From the NCBI GenBank assembly GCA_903844645.1, contig CAIMUP010000002.1, positions 1-40,908 of the forward strand: a stretch of DNA of 40,908 nt, in the 5' to 3' direction. The translations under genes were made by a program, and so were the position numbers. Under the pieces are notes generated by a model that had not been told where the DNA came from, ran no database searches, and saw nothing but the letters and a program-made list of their open reading frames with translations. This stretch comes from an uncultured Bacteroidota bacterium (GTDB taxonomy: Bacteria; Bacteroidota; Bacteroidia; AKYH767-A; JABDAW01). Positions 8,834 to 15,388 of the stretch are shown here, in pieces (the stretch's first letter is position 1; the number at the start of each line of letters is the position of its first letter).

Positions 8834-9214
8834 CTATTTAATAGTATAGCTTGGTTTGTTTGGATGTAATGGATTAGCCATTAGTTTTTGGCTGGCGGGA
8901 TGAACAATTAAATCCATATCCTCCATTGGTACGGCTCCCAGTAAGGTTTCATCACCAATTACCAAAGCCCCTACAAAACAAAATCGGTTTTCAAAATCTA
9001 CTCTAATAGGACCTACATAAGGAACCTGATGCGAACTACCATCTGCAATTGTTACAGGGCGTTTATCTAATTCTTCAAGCTCCAATTGGTATGCAACAGA
9101 TTGAGGAATACATAGCATTAATGCGCCTGTATCCACTAAAGCATCTAATTCAACAGGCAATAGCGAAGCATTGCGCGGGTTACTAAGTTTTATCTTTGAA
9201 TATGTTAATCCCAT
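8834..9214 (-). CDS. Retropepsin-like (clan AA) aspartic protease domain protein
   Basis: 126 residues, a single domain. DALVDTGALMLCIPQSVA carries the DTGA catalytic motif followed by the usual hydrophobic segment. LLGAVPMEDMDLIVHPASQ matches the ILG-like C-terminal motif of bacterial single-domain retropepsin-like proteins. One motif per chain implies it would act as a dimer. The open frame extends upstream to 9310, but that part only translates the 52-bp hairpin repeat. The ATG at 9214 has a TATCTTTG promoter about 22 bp upstream (9236-9243), which settles the start. No signal peptide. Substrate unknown. It is flanked by repeats and may have moved in as a unit. Confidence 0.8.
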   Translation of the reverse strand: MGLTYSKIKLSNPRNASLLPVELDALVDTGALMLCIPQSVAYQLELEELDKRPVTIADGSSHQVPYVGPIRVDFENRFCFVGALVIGDETLLGAVPMEDMDLIVHPASQKLMANPLHPNKPSYTIK

Positions 9215-9235
9215 AGTTCTTTTTTTATTTGGCTG

Positions 9236-9243
9236 CAAAGATA
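9236..9243 (-). promoter_or_regulatory. Bacteroidota -7 element TATCTTTG for the aspartic protease gene
   Basis: On the minus strand the site is TATCTTTG followed by GCAGCC, 21 bp before the ATG at 9214. It excludes the longer upstream start. Confidence 0.65.
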
Positions 9244-9274
9244 CTAATCCTGCCGGGCTTAATAATTCTCCTCT

Positions 9275-9326
9275 TCGTTTTGTTGTAGTTCGCAAGGGCG
9301 GAACTATCACAAAACGATGGAAGAAA
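9275..9326. repeat. 52-bp hairpin repeat, copy B
   Basis: The second copy of the palindromic block at 8636-8687, with the same orientation and length. The copy abuts the 89-bp element that starts at 9339. Confidence 0.75.
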
Positions 9327-9338
9327 AACTTGTATGAA

Positions 9339-9427
9339 GGGATTGGAAATCCCTAACTCGGGGGACGAGATTGCAAATCTCGACCAGCGCATACGACATC
9401 AGATTACCGAACATCCCGACCAGCGGG
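9339..9427. repeat. 89-bp dispersed double-hairpin element, copy 2
   Basis: Stem one is GGGATT-GGA-AATCCC (9339-9353). Stem two is CGAGATT-GCA-AATCTCG (9366-9382). The tail GCATACGACATCAGATTA through GACCAGCGGG matches copy 1 (1027-1115). Stem bases differ from copy 1 in pairs that keep the hairpins. Confidence 0.75.
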
Positions 9428-9457
9428 GGTTATTGTATTACTGTTTTCCTGTTGTAA

Positions 9458-9886
9458 TTATTTGTCCATTATGTTAAGCAACTGTTTTATAATTTTCTTA
9501 AATGCGGCTTCTTTACTTTTAAATTCGTCAATACTTTTAAATGAGGCAACTCGTCTGCCGTCTTTGTAATCGCCTTCTAAAAGCCCTGTTGGGTCTGTTG
9601 CATCGGCTCCCCTTAAAAATATAAGTCGTATTGTGTCTTGTTTGTAAAAGTTGAAATTAACAATAAATCTTTTATATTCTTTTGGATTAAAAGGTTTCAT
9701 CTCGCCTGTGAAATAAAATGTCGGTACATTCCAATAAATTCCTTCTCCAATAGATTTGTCAATGCTTAAAATAAAAGTCCGTAAGTATTCAGCCAAGTCA
9801 AACAACGGATGTTTAAGGTTGTTCATATACGTGTCTACAATTTCAGGTTCTGTAATTCCTTTCGTTAAGTTAGTTTCTTTTTTCAT
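9458..9886 (-). CDS. DUF1801-family protein
   Basis: 142 residues from the ATG at 9886 (MKKETNLTKGITEPEIVDTY). The frame also runs back to a GTG at 9949, but that lies in the attC-like palindrome region, so the ATG is preferred. The sequence has the DUF1801 (YdhG-like) layout: a helical N-terminus, then IYWNVPTFYFTG and INFNFYK-type strands, the pair IRLIFLRGAD, and a lysine-rich C-terminal helix. Biochemical function is not established for the family; several members are annotated by similarity to small ligand-binding proteins. It is preceded on its own strand by an attC-like site, and the SDR gene lies beyond that, so this looks like a captured gene cassette. Confidence 0.8.
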   Translation of the reverse strand: MKKETNLTKGITEPEIVDTYMNNLKHPLFDLAEYLRTFILSIDKSIGEGIYWNVPTFYFTGEMKPFNPKEYKRFIVNFNFYKQDTIRLIFLRGADATDPTGLLEGDYKDGRRVASFKSIDEFKSKEAAFKKIIKQLLNIMDK

Positions 9887-9953
9887 TTCATTTCGTTTTG
9901 TTTCTAAAGTTTCGTTCGTTGCGTAAATGTTCGTTACGCGCGTTCTCACAATT

Positions 9954-10066
9954 GCTGCTAACGTTTGAAAGATTTATGAAGTAAGTATTGGGGGGATTTT
10001 CCGCAGACACTTTAAAGTTAGCGATTCTGCCCCCAATAATTATTGCATAAATCTTATGTTATCAGC
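9954..10066 (-). other. Integron attC-like palindromic recombination site
   Basis: The outer 9-mers GCTGCTAAC (9954-9962) and GTTATCAGC (10058-10066) are inverted copies with one mismatch. Inside are AAGATTTATG (9969-9978) with CATAAATCTT (10046-10055), and TATTGGGGG (9986-9994) with CCCCCAATA (10030-10038). This nested, bulged symmetry with GTT/AAC-bearing ends between two genes on the same strand is the build of attC sites. The core bases are not a perfect match to RYYYAAC/GTTRRRY. No integrase is in the window. Confidence 0.5.
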
Positions 10067-10087
10067 TGGCGTTTGTTTTCATTTGTG

Positions 10088-10810
10088 TTACCAAGCAATT
10101 TCACCTTCTTCATTGAAAAATTTTCCTGTCGCACCGTCTTTGTCAAGTGTTGCATATTTTACAATTCCACTTGCACCCTGTTCAACTGTTTTTGTGCCTC
10201 TGTGATTATTAAAGTCAGTAGCAGTAAACCCAGGGCATACACAATTCACCTTGAAATTTGTGTCTTTCAACTCAACCGCTAACATTACGGTGTATGCGTT
10301 CAAAGCGGTCTTTGATGGACAATAAGCAGCAGGTTTGAATTGTGCAAATATCCAATTTGGGTCGCTGTGATTTGTCAATGAAGACAATTCGGTGGTTACA
10401 TTTACAATTCTGGGTTGGTCTGATTTTTTCAGCAACTCAATAAACTCTTGTGTTACTTGAACTACACCGAAAAAATTAGTTTCAAATACAAGTCGCAATG
10501 TGTCAATAGTAACTTTTGTCGCTGGTTGTGGAAAACCACCACTAATGCCTGCGTTGTTAATTAAGATGTCTAACTTTTTAGTTTTCGCTTCAAGTTCTTG
10601 TCTTGCAGATTTTATTGAATTGATGTCGGTAACATCCAATTGAATACAGTCCACATTTTTTAAACCCATTGCTTTTAATTTTTCAATCGCCTCAAGTCCT
10701 TTCGTTTTGTCTCTGCTACCAATGTAAACGAAATATCCAAGTTGTGCTAATTGTCTGGCGGTTTCAAAACCGATGCTTTTGTTTGCTCCTGTTACTAATG
10801 CAATTTTCAT
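10088..10810 (-). CDS. Short-chain dehydrogenase/reductase, carbonyl-reductase-like
   Basis: 240 residues, the usual length for a classical SDR. The N-terminal Rossmann motif TGANKSIG (7-14) binds NAD(P). NNAG follows at about residue 89. The catalytic tyrosine-lysine pair is in AAYCPSKTALNAY, and CPGFTATDF follows. A basic residue in YIGSRDKTKG after the second strand suggests NADPH preference. The C-terminus (GATGKFFNEEGEIAW) matches carbonyl-reductase-like SDRs. It should be cytosolic; the substrate cannot be read from sequence. The gene is flanked by two attC-like ends: a complete palindrome follows it and a 28-bp copy of the same end precedes it. That suggests an integron-type cassette rather than core metabolism. 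Confidence 0.88.
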   Translation of the reverse strand: MKIALVTGANKSIGFETARQLAQLGYFVYIGSRDKTKGLEAIEKLKAMGLKNVDCIQLDVTDINSIKSARQELEAKTKKLDILINNAGISGGFPQPATKVTIDTLRLVFETNFFGVVQVTQEFIELLKKSDQPRIVNVTTELSSLTNHSDPNWIFAQFKPAAYCPSKTALNAYTVMLAVELKDTNFKVNCVCPGFTATDFNNHRGTKTVEQGASGIVKYATLDKDGATGKFFNEEGEIAW

Positions 10811-10856
10811 ATTTTGTTTTGTTGTTTTAAGTTATTATTCGTTTCGTTCTAAATTG

Positions 10857-10919
10857 TACGCTCGGTCTTACGCTTGCTGCTAACATATAAATATACGCAC
10901 CTTTCTTCACAAAAGGTGC
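10857..10919 (-). other. Partial attC-like end with hairpin upstream of the SDR gene
   Basis: 10857-10884 matches 9935-9962 at 23 of 28 positions, both ending in GCTGCTAAC. Next to it GCACCTTT (10897-10904) pairs perfectly with AAAGGTGC (10912-10919). The opposite outer end is not obvious, so this may be a degenerate or truncated site. Confidence 0.4.
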
Positions 10920-11158
10920 ATAAGTCTTTCCATTACGGATAGAATTTCTGCACTTGCTTAATTGGCATGTTTCGCATTTCGTAATAATTATTCGCTTTAA
11001 TCGCTGCAAATCTATAGAATTCCCCGAAACAATTCTCCCCATCAACCCAAATTTCCCGCTCTTTTGTTCCAATCCCCGCTCCCCACGCCCCTTTCCACAC
11101 TTCCACCAATCTTTGTTATTAAAGAAAAAAGGATGGATGCAGACGATAAAAATTTTTT

Positions 11159-11375
11159 ACTCAAGAATTCTTCCGGATTACTCAAGCATTCTTCCGGATT
11201 ACTCAAGAATTCTTCTGGATTACTCAAGAATTCTTCTGGATTACTCAAGCATTCTTCCGGATTACTCAAGCATTCTTCCGGATTACTCAAGCATTCTTCC
11301 GGATTACTCAAGCATTCCGCCGGATTACTCAAGCATTCCATCGGATTACTCAAGTATTCCGTCGGATTACTCAAG
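11159..11375. repeat. 21-bp tandem array 2
   Basis: Ten full 21-bp units start at 11159 and repeat every 21 bases to 11368, then a partial unit. The unit reads ACTCAAGCATTC followed by TTCCGGATT; substitutions cluster in the TTC position and in the last three units. As 21 is a multiple of three and few stops occur, several frames stay open and encode heptapeptide repeats, which are not genes. Confidence 0.92.
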
Positions 11376-11437
11376 TAATCGTCAGAAAATGGTCAGTAAC
11401 TTATAAAACAGCAGGTCTATTGATTAATTATATGAGT

Positions 11438-11671
11438 AAACAACCGGACAGTTGCCCCCTGCACCTGTATGGTTGCAAGGTTATAAGTAAAGAGAATTTT
11501 ATCAAGTGTTTTCATCATCATCAAAAAGAATATTCTGGTTTCAGCCTGCAAAAGTAGCCAAACAATATCAAAACCCTGGCAATTCCGAATATTCAAATAC
11601 CGGCAACACTTGTCCCTCCTCATGGTGTATCTTGTTGAAATCCTTTTGTACCGTATAGGCTGCCATCAGCG
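11438..11671 (-). repeat. Dispersed ORF-tail/leader element, copy 2
   Basis: Its left part (11438-11612) matches copy 1 at 3347-3527. Its right part (11539-11671, 133 bp) matches copy 3 at 12469-12601. Read on the minus strand it encodes MAAYTVQKDFNKIHHEEG, then VLPVFEYSELPGF and a stop, then a TACTTTTG promoter element. It lies just downstream of the MNT gene, with no complete gene attached. Confidence 0.75.
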
Positions 11672-11681
11672 AAATTAGATT

Positions 11682-12008
11682 TTACTTTTCATTTACTATT
11701 TGTTCTTTTCGGTCGTATAAAACAATGCCTACTCTGTTGATATGGTCTATTAAATCGGGGTTAGTAATATGGTTGAAAACGGAAATGTCAAAAGTATAGG
11801 GCAAAAGCAAATCATCCAAAAGCAAATCTATTTTACTTAAAACAGAGAGATTCAGGTTTTCGCCTTTCAATGTTAAATCAATGTCAGAACCAGGTTTGTA
11901 GTTTCCCTTTGCCCGCGAGCCATACACGATTACTTCCTCTACTTGCGGGAAGGCGGCAAATACATTTTGTATCTCTTGAACAGTTGTATCTTTAAGCCCG
12001 AATTTCAT
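11682..12008 (-). CDS. MNT-type minimal nucleotidyltransferase (HEPN/MNT antitoxin type)
   Basis: 108 residues. VIVYGSRAKGNYKPGSDIDL carries the GSRAKG loop and the D-x-D metal-binding aspartates of minimal nucleotidyltransferases. A third acidic position is in TFDISVFN. In HEPN/MNT modules the MNT partner can neutralise the HEPN RNase by adding nucleotides to it. The ATG overlaps the HEPN stop by 4 bp, so the two are translationally coupled. The pair is enclosed by 133-bp direct repeats, which suggests it moved in or could be lost by recombination. No catalytic residue appears missing. Confidence 0.88.
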   Translation of the reverse strand: MKFGLKDTTVQEIQNVFAAFPQVEEVIVYGSRAKGNYKPGSDIDLTLKGENLNLSVLSKIDLLLDDLLLPYTFDISVFNHITNPDLIDHINRVGIVLYDRKEQIVNEK

Positions 12009-12442
12009 TTCACCTCATCAGCTAAATCGTTTTCTCGGTTCATGATTTTTTCCATAGTAATATGGAGTGCTTTAAACAAATCATAATAATCGTGTTTGAT
12101 AGCCAACACAATTTTTGCAGCCGTTTCTTCATCATAAGAATGCACCGTTAAAATGCGGCTTTTAATCATGTCCATCCATTGTTCACCTTCAACAATCAAG
12201 CCCCTTCGAAATGCTAACCTGAATGCATCTCGACTCCCTTGTATTTCTGTCACACCCTGACTTTCATAATAATCTTTTATCAGATTCCAGGCAAGTTCAA
12301 AGTTATATTCAAATGCCTTTATCATCCCTTGTTCTTCCATATTGTTCATTGCATCGCCTTTCTTGATAAACTCCTCCAATTGAAGCAGTGCTTTTGAAAA
12401 ATTTGCGAACCGCTGATGCCAACGTATATCTTTATTCTCCAT
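12005..12442 (-). CDS. HEPN-like nucleotidyltransferase-partner protein (HI0074 type)
   Basis: 145 residues, all helical. FANFSKALLQLEEF and KAFEYNFELAWNLIKDYY are typical of the HI0074/nucleotidyltransferase substrate-binding family. SRILTVHSYDE supplies the R-x4-H motif of HEPN RNases. It is the first gene of the pair and overlaps the MNT gene by 4 bp (ATGA). Its promoter element (TACTTTTG, 12479-12486) lies in a copy of the dispersed ORF-tail element. It could act as the toxin of a toxin-antitoxin module. Some members only form a heterodimer with the transferase, so toxicity is an inference. Confidence 0.87.
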   Translation of the reverse strand: MENKDIRWHQRFANFSKALLQLEEFIKKGDAMNNMEEQGMIKAFEYNFELAWNLIKDYYESQGVTEIQGSRDAFRLAFRRGLIVEGEQWMDMIKSRILTVHSYDEETAAKIVLAIKHDYYDLFKALHITMEKIMNRENDLADEVK

Positions 12443-12468
12443 TTGTTATTGTGTTACGATGTTTTTAA

Positions 12469-12601
12469 TTTCAGCCTGCAAAAGTAGTAAAACAATATCA
12501 AACCTCCGGCAATTCCAGATATTTATAAGCAGGCAACATTTGCCCCTCCTCATGCAGTATCTTGTTGAAATCCTTTTGTACTGTATAAGCTGCCATCAGC
12601 G
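12469..12601 (-). repeat. Dispersed ORF-tail/leader element, copy 3, with HEPN promoter
   Basis: 133 bp matching 11539-11671. Read on the minus strand from 12624 it encodes MKPYNETLMAAYTVQKDFNK, then ILHEEGQMLPAYKYLELPEV and a stop, a 40-residue ORF tail of unknown parent. TACTTTTG then CAGGC follows at 12479-12486, about 40 bp before the HEPN gene. Confidence 0.75.
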
Positions 12602-12621
12602 TTTCATTGTACGGTTTCATA

Positions 12622-12696
12622 AGCGCAGGGGTTTATTTCTATGAAGTGAAAGCAGCACAAGAAACCTACCGAGGGAAGTTTGTGGTAGAGAAGTAA
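12622..12696 (+). pseudogene. T9SS C-terminal sorting-domain remnant
   Basis: 25 codons read SAGVYFYEVKAAQETY, then RGKFVVEK and a stop. This is the end of a type A T9SS sorting domain (G-x-Y-F-Y ... G-K-F-V-V/x-E). The rest of the gene is missing: the sequence to the left is copy 3 of the dispersed element on the other strand. The junction near 12620 therefore marks a deletion or insertion that destroyed a secreted-protein gene. Its terminator is still present at 12719-12749. Confidence 0.65.
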
Positions 12697-12718
12697 AATA
12701 CATTCAAAATGTATATAC

Positions 12719-12749
12719 AAAAAGCGGTACACCGTGTGCTGCTTTTTTG
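12719..12749 (+). terminator. Rho-independent terminator of the lost T9SS gene
   Basis: AAAAAGCGGTA pairs with TGCTGCTTTTTT, with two G-U wobbles, followed by T residues. It lies 22 bp past the remnant's stop codon. Confidence 0.6.
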
Positions 12750-12843
12750 TTATCATCAATGACCTTTGTCTTATCGTTTATCCTATCCCTAATCGCCTTT
12801 CCCTAACTTTTCGGATATTTGTCGCCTCAAAGAAAATAATACC

Positions 12844-13719
12844 ATGACTTTAACGATGAATAAATCGAAGCCTGCACATTCATTAATTGATGAAAGTCTG
12901 TTGGTGGGAAATGAATTGCCTTATGATTTATTTTTGGAGGTGGGTATGGAGCAGTTTTCGATTTGTGTGGTCGAAGTTGATGGGAAGTTTTCTTCGGCTT
13001 TGGTTCAATATCATTTTCAAAAAGTAAACTCTGTTGCTGCTTTGATTGAGAAGATACAATCCGTATTCGAGAGTGAGAATTTGTTTAAAAAGAAGTATCG
13101 GAAGGTACATTGTGCAATCATCAATCAAACATCTACCTTGGTGCCTGCACCCGTTTTTGAGAAAGAAAAAGAAAGACTTCTCTTGGGATTAAATTGTTCT
13201 TTGGAAACGGATGATGTACTCTTTTCCGAACGACTGAAACAAACCGATGCCGTGAATGTTTTTGCGATTCCTTTGGAACTGAAGAACTGCATTCAGCGAC
13301 AATTTCCTTTGGTAGAATTCCATCATTATTCTACCGCTCTATTAGAGAATAGCCTCTTGGAAAATAAAAAGAACAGCGAAACTAATGTCGTACTTAATAT
13401 CCACGTTTCGTATTTTGAAATCATCATTGCGAATCAAAAATCGCTAGTGTTTTATAATACCTTTCGCTATACTACTGCCGAGGATTTGGTGTATTATTTA
13501 CTCTTTGTGTTAGAACAATTCAACCTGAATCCTGAAACTGTTAAGATTAAAATTACCGGTGAATTGGATAAGAATTCTACGATTTATTCTTTGCTTTATA
13601 AATATATCAGGGAGCTGTCATTTGGGCAAAAACCTTCGTCGTTAAAGTACGGCAGTAAGCTGGACTCGTTGCCTAAACATTTTTTTTATTCACTTTATAG
13701 TTTGCAACTATGCGTATAG
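12844..13719 (+). CDS. DUF3822-family protein
   Basis: 291 residues. The gene precedes rsmD and coaD, as DUF3822 genes commonly do in Bacteroidota. The chain has two halves of alternating strands (LFLEVGMEQFSICVVEV at the start and VVLNIHVSYFEIIIANQKS near residue 185), consistent with the actin-like fold predicted for this family, but with no recognisable ATP-binding signature. No signal peptide. ATGs occur at 12844 and 12856; either may be used. Its last 10 bases overlap rsmD, so the three genes are one operon. Function is unknown. Confidence 0.85.
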   Translation: MTLTMNKSKPAHSLIDESLLVGNELPYDLFLEVGMEQFSICVVEVDGKFSSALVQYHFQKVNSVAALIEKIQSVFESENLFKKKYRKVHCAIINQTSTLVPAPVFEKEKERLLLGLNCSLETDDVLFSERLKQTDAVNVFAIPLELKNCIQRQFPLVEFHHYSTALLENSLLENKKNSETNVVLNIHVSYFEIIIANQKSLVFYNTFRYTTAEDLVYYLLFVLEQFNLNPETVKIKITGELDKNSTIYSLLYKYIRELSFGQKPSSLKYGSKLDSLPKHFFYSLYSLQLCV

Positions 13720-14249
13720 TTTCTGGTAAATATAAAGGGCGAACGATCAAGACTCCATTTGATTTGCAGGTGCGACCAACGACTGATTTCGCGAAGGAAA
13801 GTTTATTCAATATCTTGCATAATAAAATGGATTTCGAGGGCTTAAAGGTCTTGGATTTATTTGCCGGTACGGGGAATATCTCTTACGAATTCGCATCGAG
13901 AGGGGTAGAAGATATTACCTCGGTGGAGTTGAATAGCGAGAATGTTTTCTTTATTAAAAACACGCTTAAGATATTGAAATGCGAGCAGGTAAAGGTTCAT
14001 CGTTACGATGTATTCAGATACTTAAAGAATCATGATGAGCCTTTCGATTTAATCTTTGCCGATCCTCCGTTCGACAATGATTTCATACCGCAACTTCATG
14101 AATTAATCTTTAAAAGGAAGTTCCTTAAACCGGGTGGTATGTTCGTTCTTGAGCATGATTCGGATAATGATTTCGATTCACTGAAAGGCTTTGAGGTAAA
14201 GAGAGAATATGGCAAAGTGGCATTCAGTTTTTATAAAGAAGAAATATAG
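13710..14249 (+). CDS. rsmD: 16S rRNA (guanine966-N2)-methyltransferase RsmD
   Basis: 179 residues, normal for RsmD, which methylates G966 of 16S rRNA using SAM. MRIVSGKYKGRTI at the N-terminus and VRPTTDFAKESLFNIL are family signatures. DLFAGTGNISYEFASRG is the SAM-binding loop and LIFADPPFDND the DPPF catalytic motif. The start overlaps the DUF3822 gene by 10 bp, and the stop is 5 bp before coaD, matching the widespread rsmD-coaD pairing. Confidence 0.95.
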   Translation: MRIVSGKYKGRTIKTPFDLQVRPTTDFAKESLFNILHNKMDFEGLKVLDLFAGTGNISYEFASRGVEDITSVELNSENVFFIKNTLKILKCEQVKVHRYDVFRYLKNHDEPFDLIFADPPFDNDFIPQLHELIFKRKFLKPGGMFVLEHDSDNDFDSLKGFEVKREYGKVAFSFYKEEI

Positions 14250-14254
14250 ATACC

Positions 14255-14716
14255 ATGAAAAAAATAGCAGTCTTCCCGGGTTCGTTCGACCCTATTACGA
14301 AAGGTCATTTGGATATTATTGAACGTGCGATTCCTCTGTTTGATGAGTTGATTATCGGCGTTGGGGTGAATGCGGAGAAGAACTCTTTGTTTCCGTTAGA
14401 CCAAAGAATAAAGTGGATTGAACAGGCTTTGTATTCATTTAAAAACGTGAAAGTGGAGAGCTATACTGGCTTGACAGTGGACTTCTGTAAGAGCATGGGT
14501 GCTGATTATATTGCCCGTGGTTTGCGGAATGCTAATGACTTTGAATTCGAGAGGGCTATTGCGCAAATGAATCGGGATTTGAGTGGTGGGATTGAGACTG
14601 TTTTCTTGGTTGCGAGTCCTTCGTTGTCGCATATTGCGAGTAGTTTGGTTCGGGATATTATTAGGAATGGGGGTAATGCTGGGGGCTTTCTTCCTGAAGG
14701 TATTGTATTTGAATAG
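14255..14716 (+). CDS. coaD: Phosphopantetheine adenylyltransferase
   Basis: 153 residues. It transfers AMP from ATP to 4'-phosphopantetheine, the penultimate step of coenzyme A synthesis. FPGSFDPITKGHLDII carries the nucleotidyltransferase T/H-x-G-H motif. ARGLRNANDFEFE and HIASSLVRDII are the conserved later motifs. The length is usual for bacterial CoaD. It is the last gene of the DUF3822-rsmD-coaD operon. The sequence after the stop is G-rich, with no clear terminator. Confidence 0.96.
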   Translation: MKKIAVFPGSFDPITKGHLDIIERAIPLFDELIIGVGVNAEKNSLFPLDQRIKWIEQALYSFKNVKVESYTGLTVDFCKSMGADYIARGLRNANDFEFERAIAQMNRDLSGGIETVFLVASPSLSHIASSLVRDIIRNGGNAGGFLPEGIVFE

Positions 14717-15062
14717 TGAATAGATGATTTCATCCCGACTGGAGATCGTGATGGGGGGTTGCTTGTCCGGATGCTTAATGGGTTTGGGGAATGATTGGGC
14801 ACTACTGCGCGAGGGATGGTAGGGGCTTGGTTACCGCCTTTTGGTGGGGCTTTTTCTGGTGGCAGGCGGGAACGGAACCCCCGAACAGCCCGACCGCTGC
14901 TGCCTGTTGGTGGGGACTTTGGTGGGAGGCAGCAGGGGACGCGCCATGATAGTTTAAGATTTAAGGTTTAAAGTTTAAAGTGTGGTTGGGTGAGTGAAAA
15001 ACTGATAGTGAAAAGTGAAAAGTGGGGTCGGGTTATAAGCCTCGACTGGCAGGGATGCCAAA
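14717..15062. other. GC-rich intergenic stretch with a hairpin
   Basis: No gene is seen between convergent coaD and murB. CTGCTGCCT (14897-14905) pairs perfectly with AGGCAGCAG (14927-14935). A GTTTAAAGTTTAAAG-type string near 14966 resembles one near 39790. The base composition is richer in G than the rest of the window. Confidence 0.5.
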
Positions 15063-15313
15063 TTCGGGGGAGGATTTAGGAAATCCTCCCCCGATTTTTC
15101 CAAATCCTCCCCCGATTTTTCCAAAACTCCCCCCGAATTTTCCAAACCTCCCCCCGAATTTTCCAAACCTCCCCCCGAATTTCTGAAATTCTCCCCCGAA
15201 TTTCCGAAATCCTCCTCCGAATTTCCGAAATCCTCCTCCGAATTTCTGAAATCCTCCTCCGAATTTCTGAAATCCTCCCCCGAATTTCCGAAAACCTCCC
15301 CCGATTTTCGGGG
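15063..15313. repeat. 21-bp tandem array 3 with an inverted head unit
   Basis: Ten full 21-bp units start at 15085 and repeat to 15294, plus a partial unit. The core is CCTCCCCCGAATTTC then GAAAT. The array begins with an inverted unit (15063-15080): TTCGGGGGAGGATTT faces AAATCCTCCCCCGA, forming a strong hairpin. It ends in CCCCGATTTTCGGGG, another small palindrome. It lies between convergent genes and could end transcription from both sides. Confidence 0.9.
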
Positions 15314-15388
15314 TGACGTAGTGGCGATTGGGGTGATGGGGTGGATTTTACCGTTGCGGGTTGGGGTGGATTATGAAGGGAGGGCGAT

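Noticed and set aside
9215-9310. Longer start for the aspartic protease
   Set aside because: The added residues translate the 52-bp hairpin repeat, and a TATCTTTG promoter lies inside the extension.
11042-11406. Open frames on both strands with heptapeptide repeats
   Set aside because: They are products of array 2: period divisible by three and few stops. No start context or promoter supports them.
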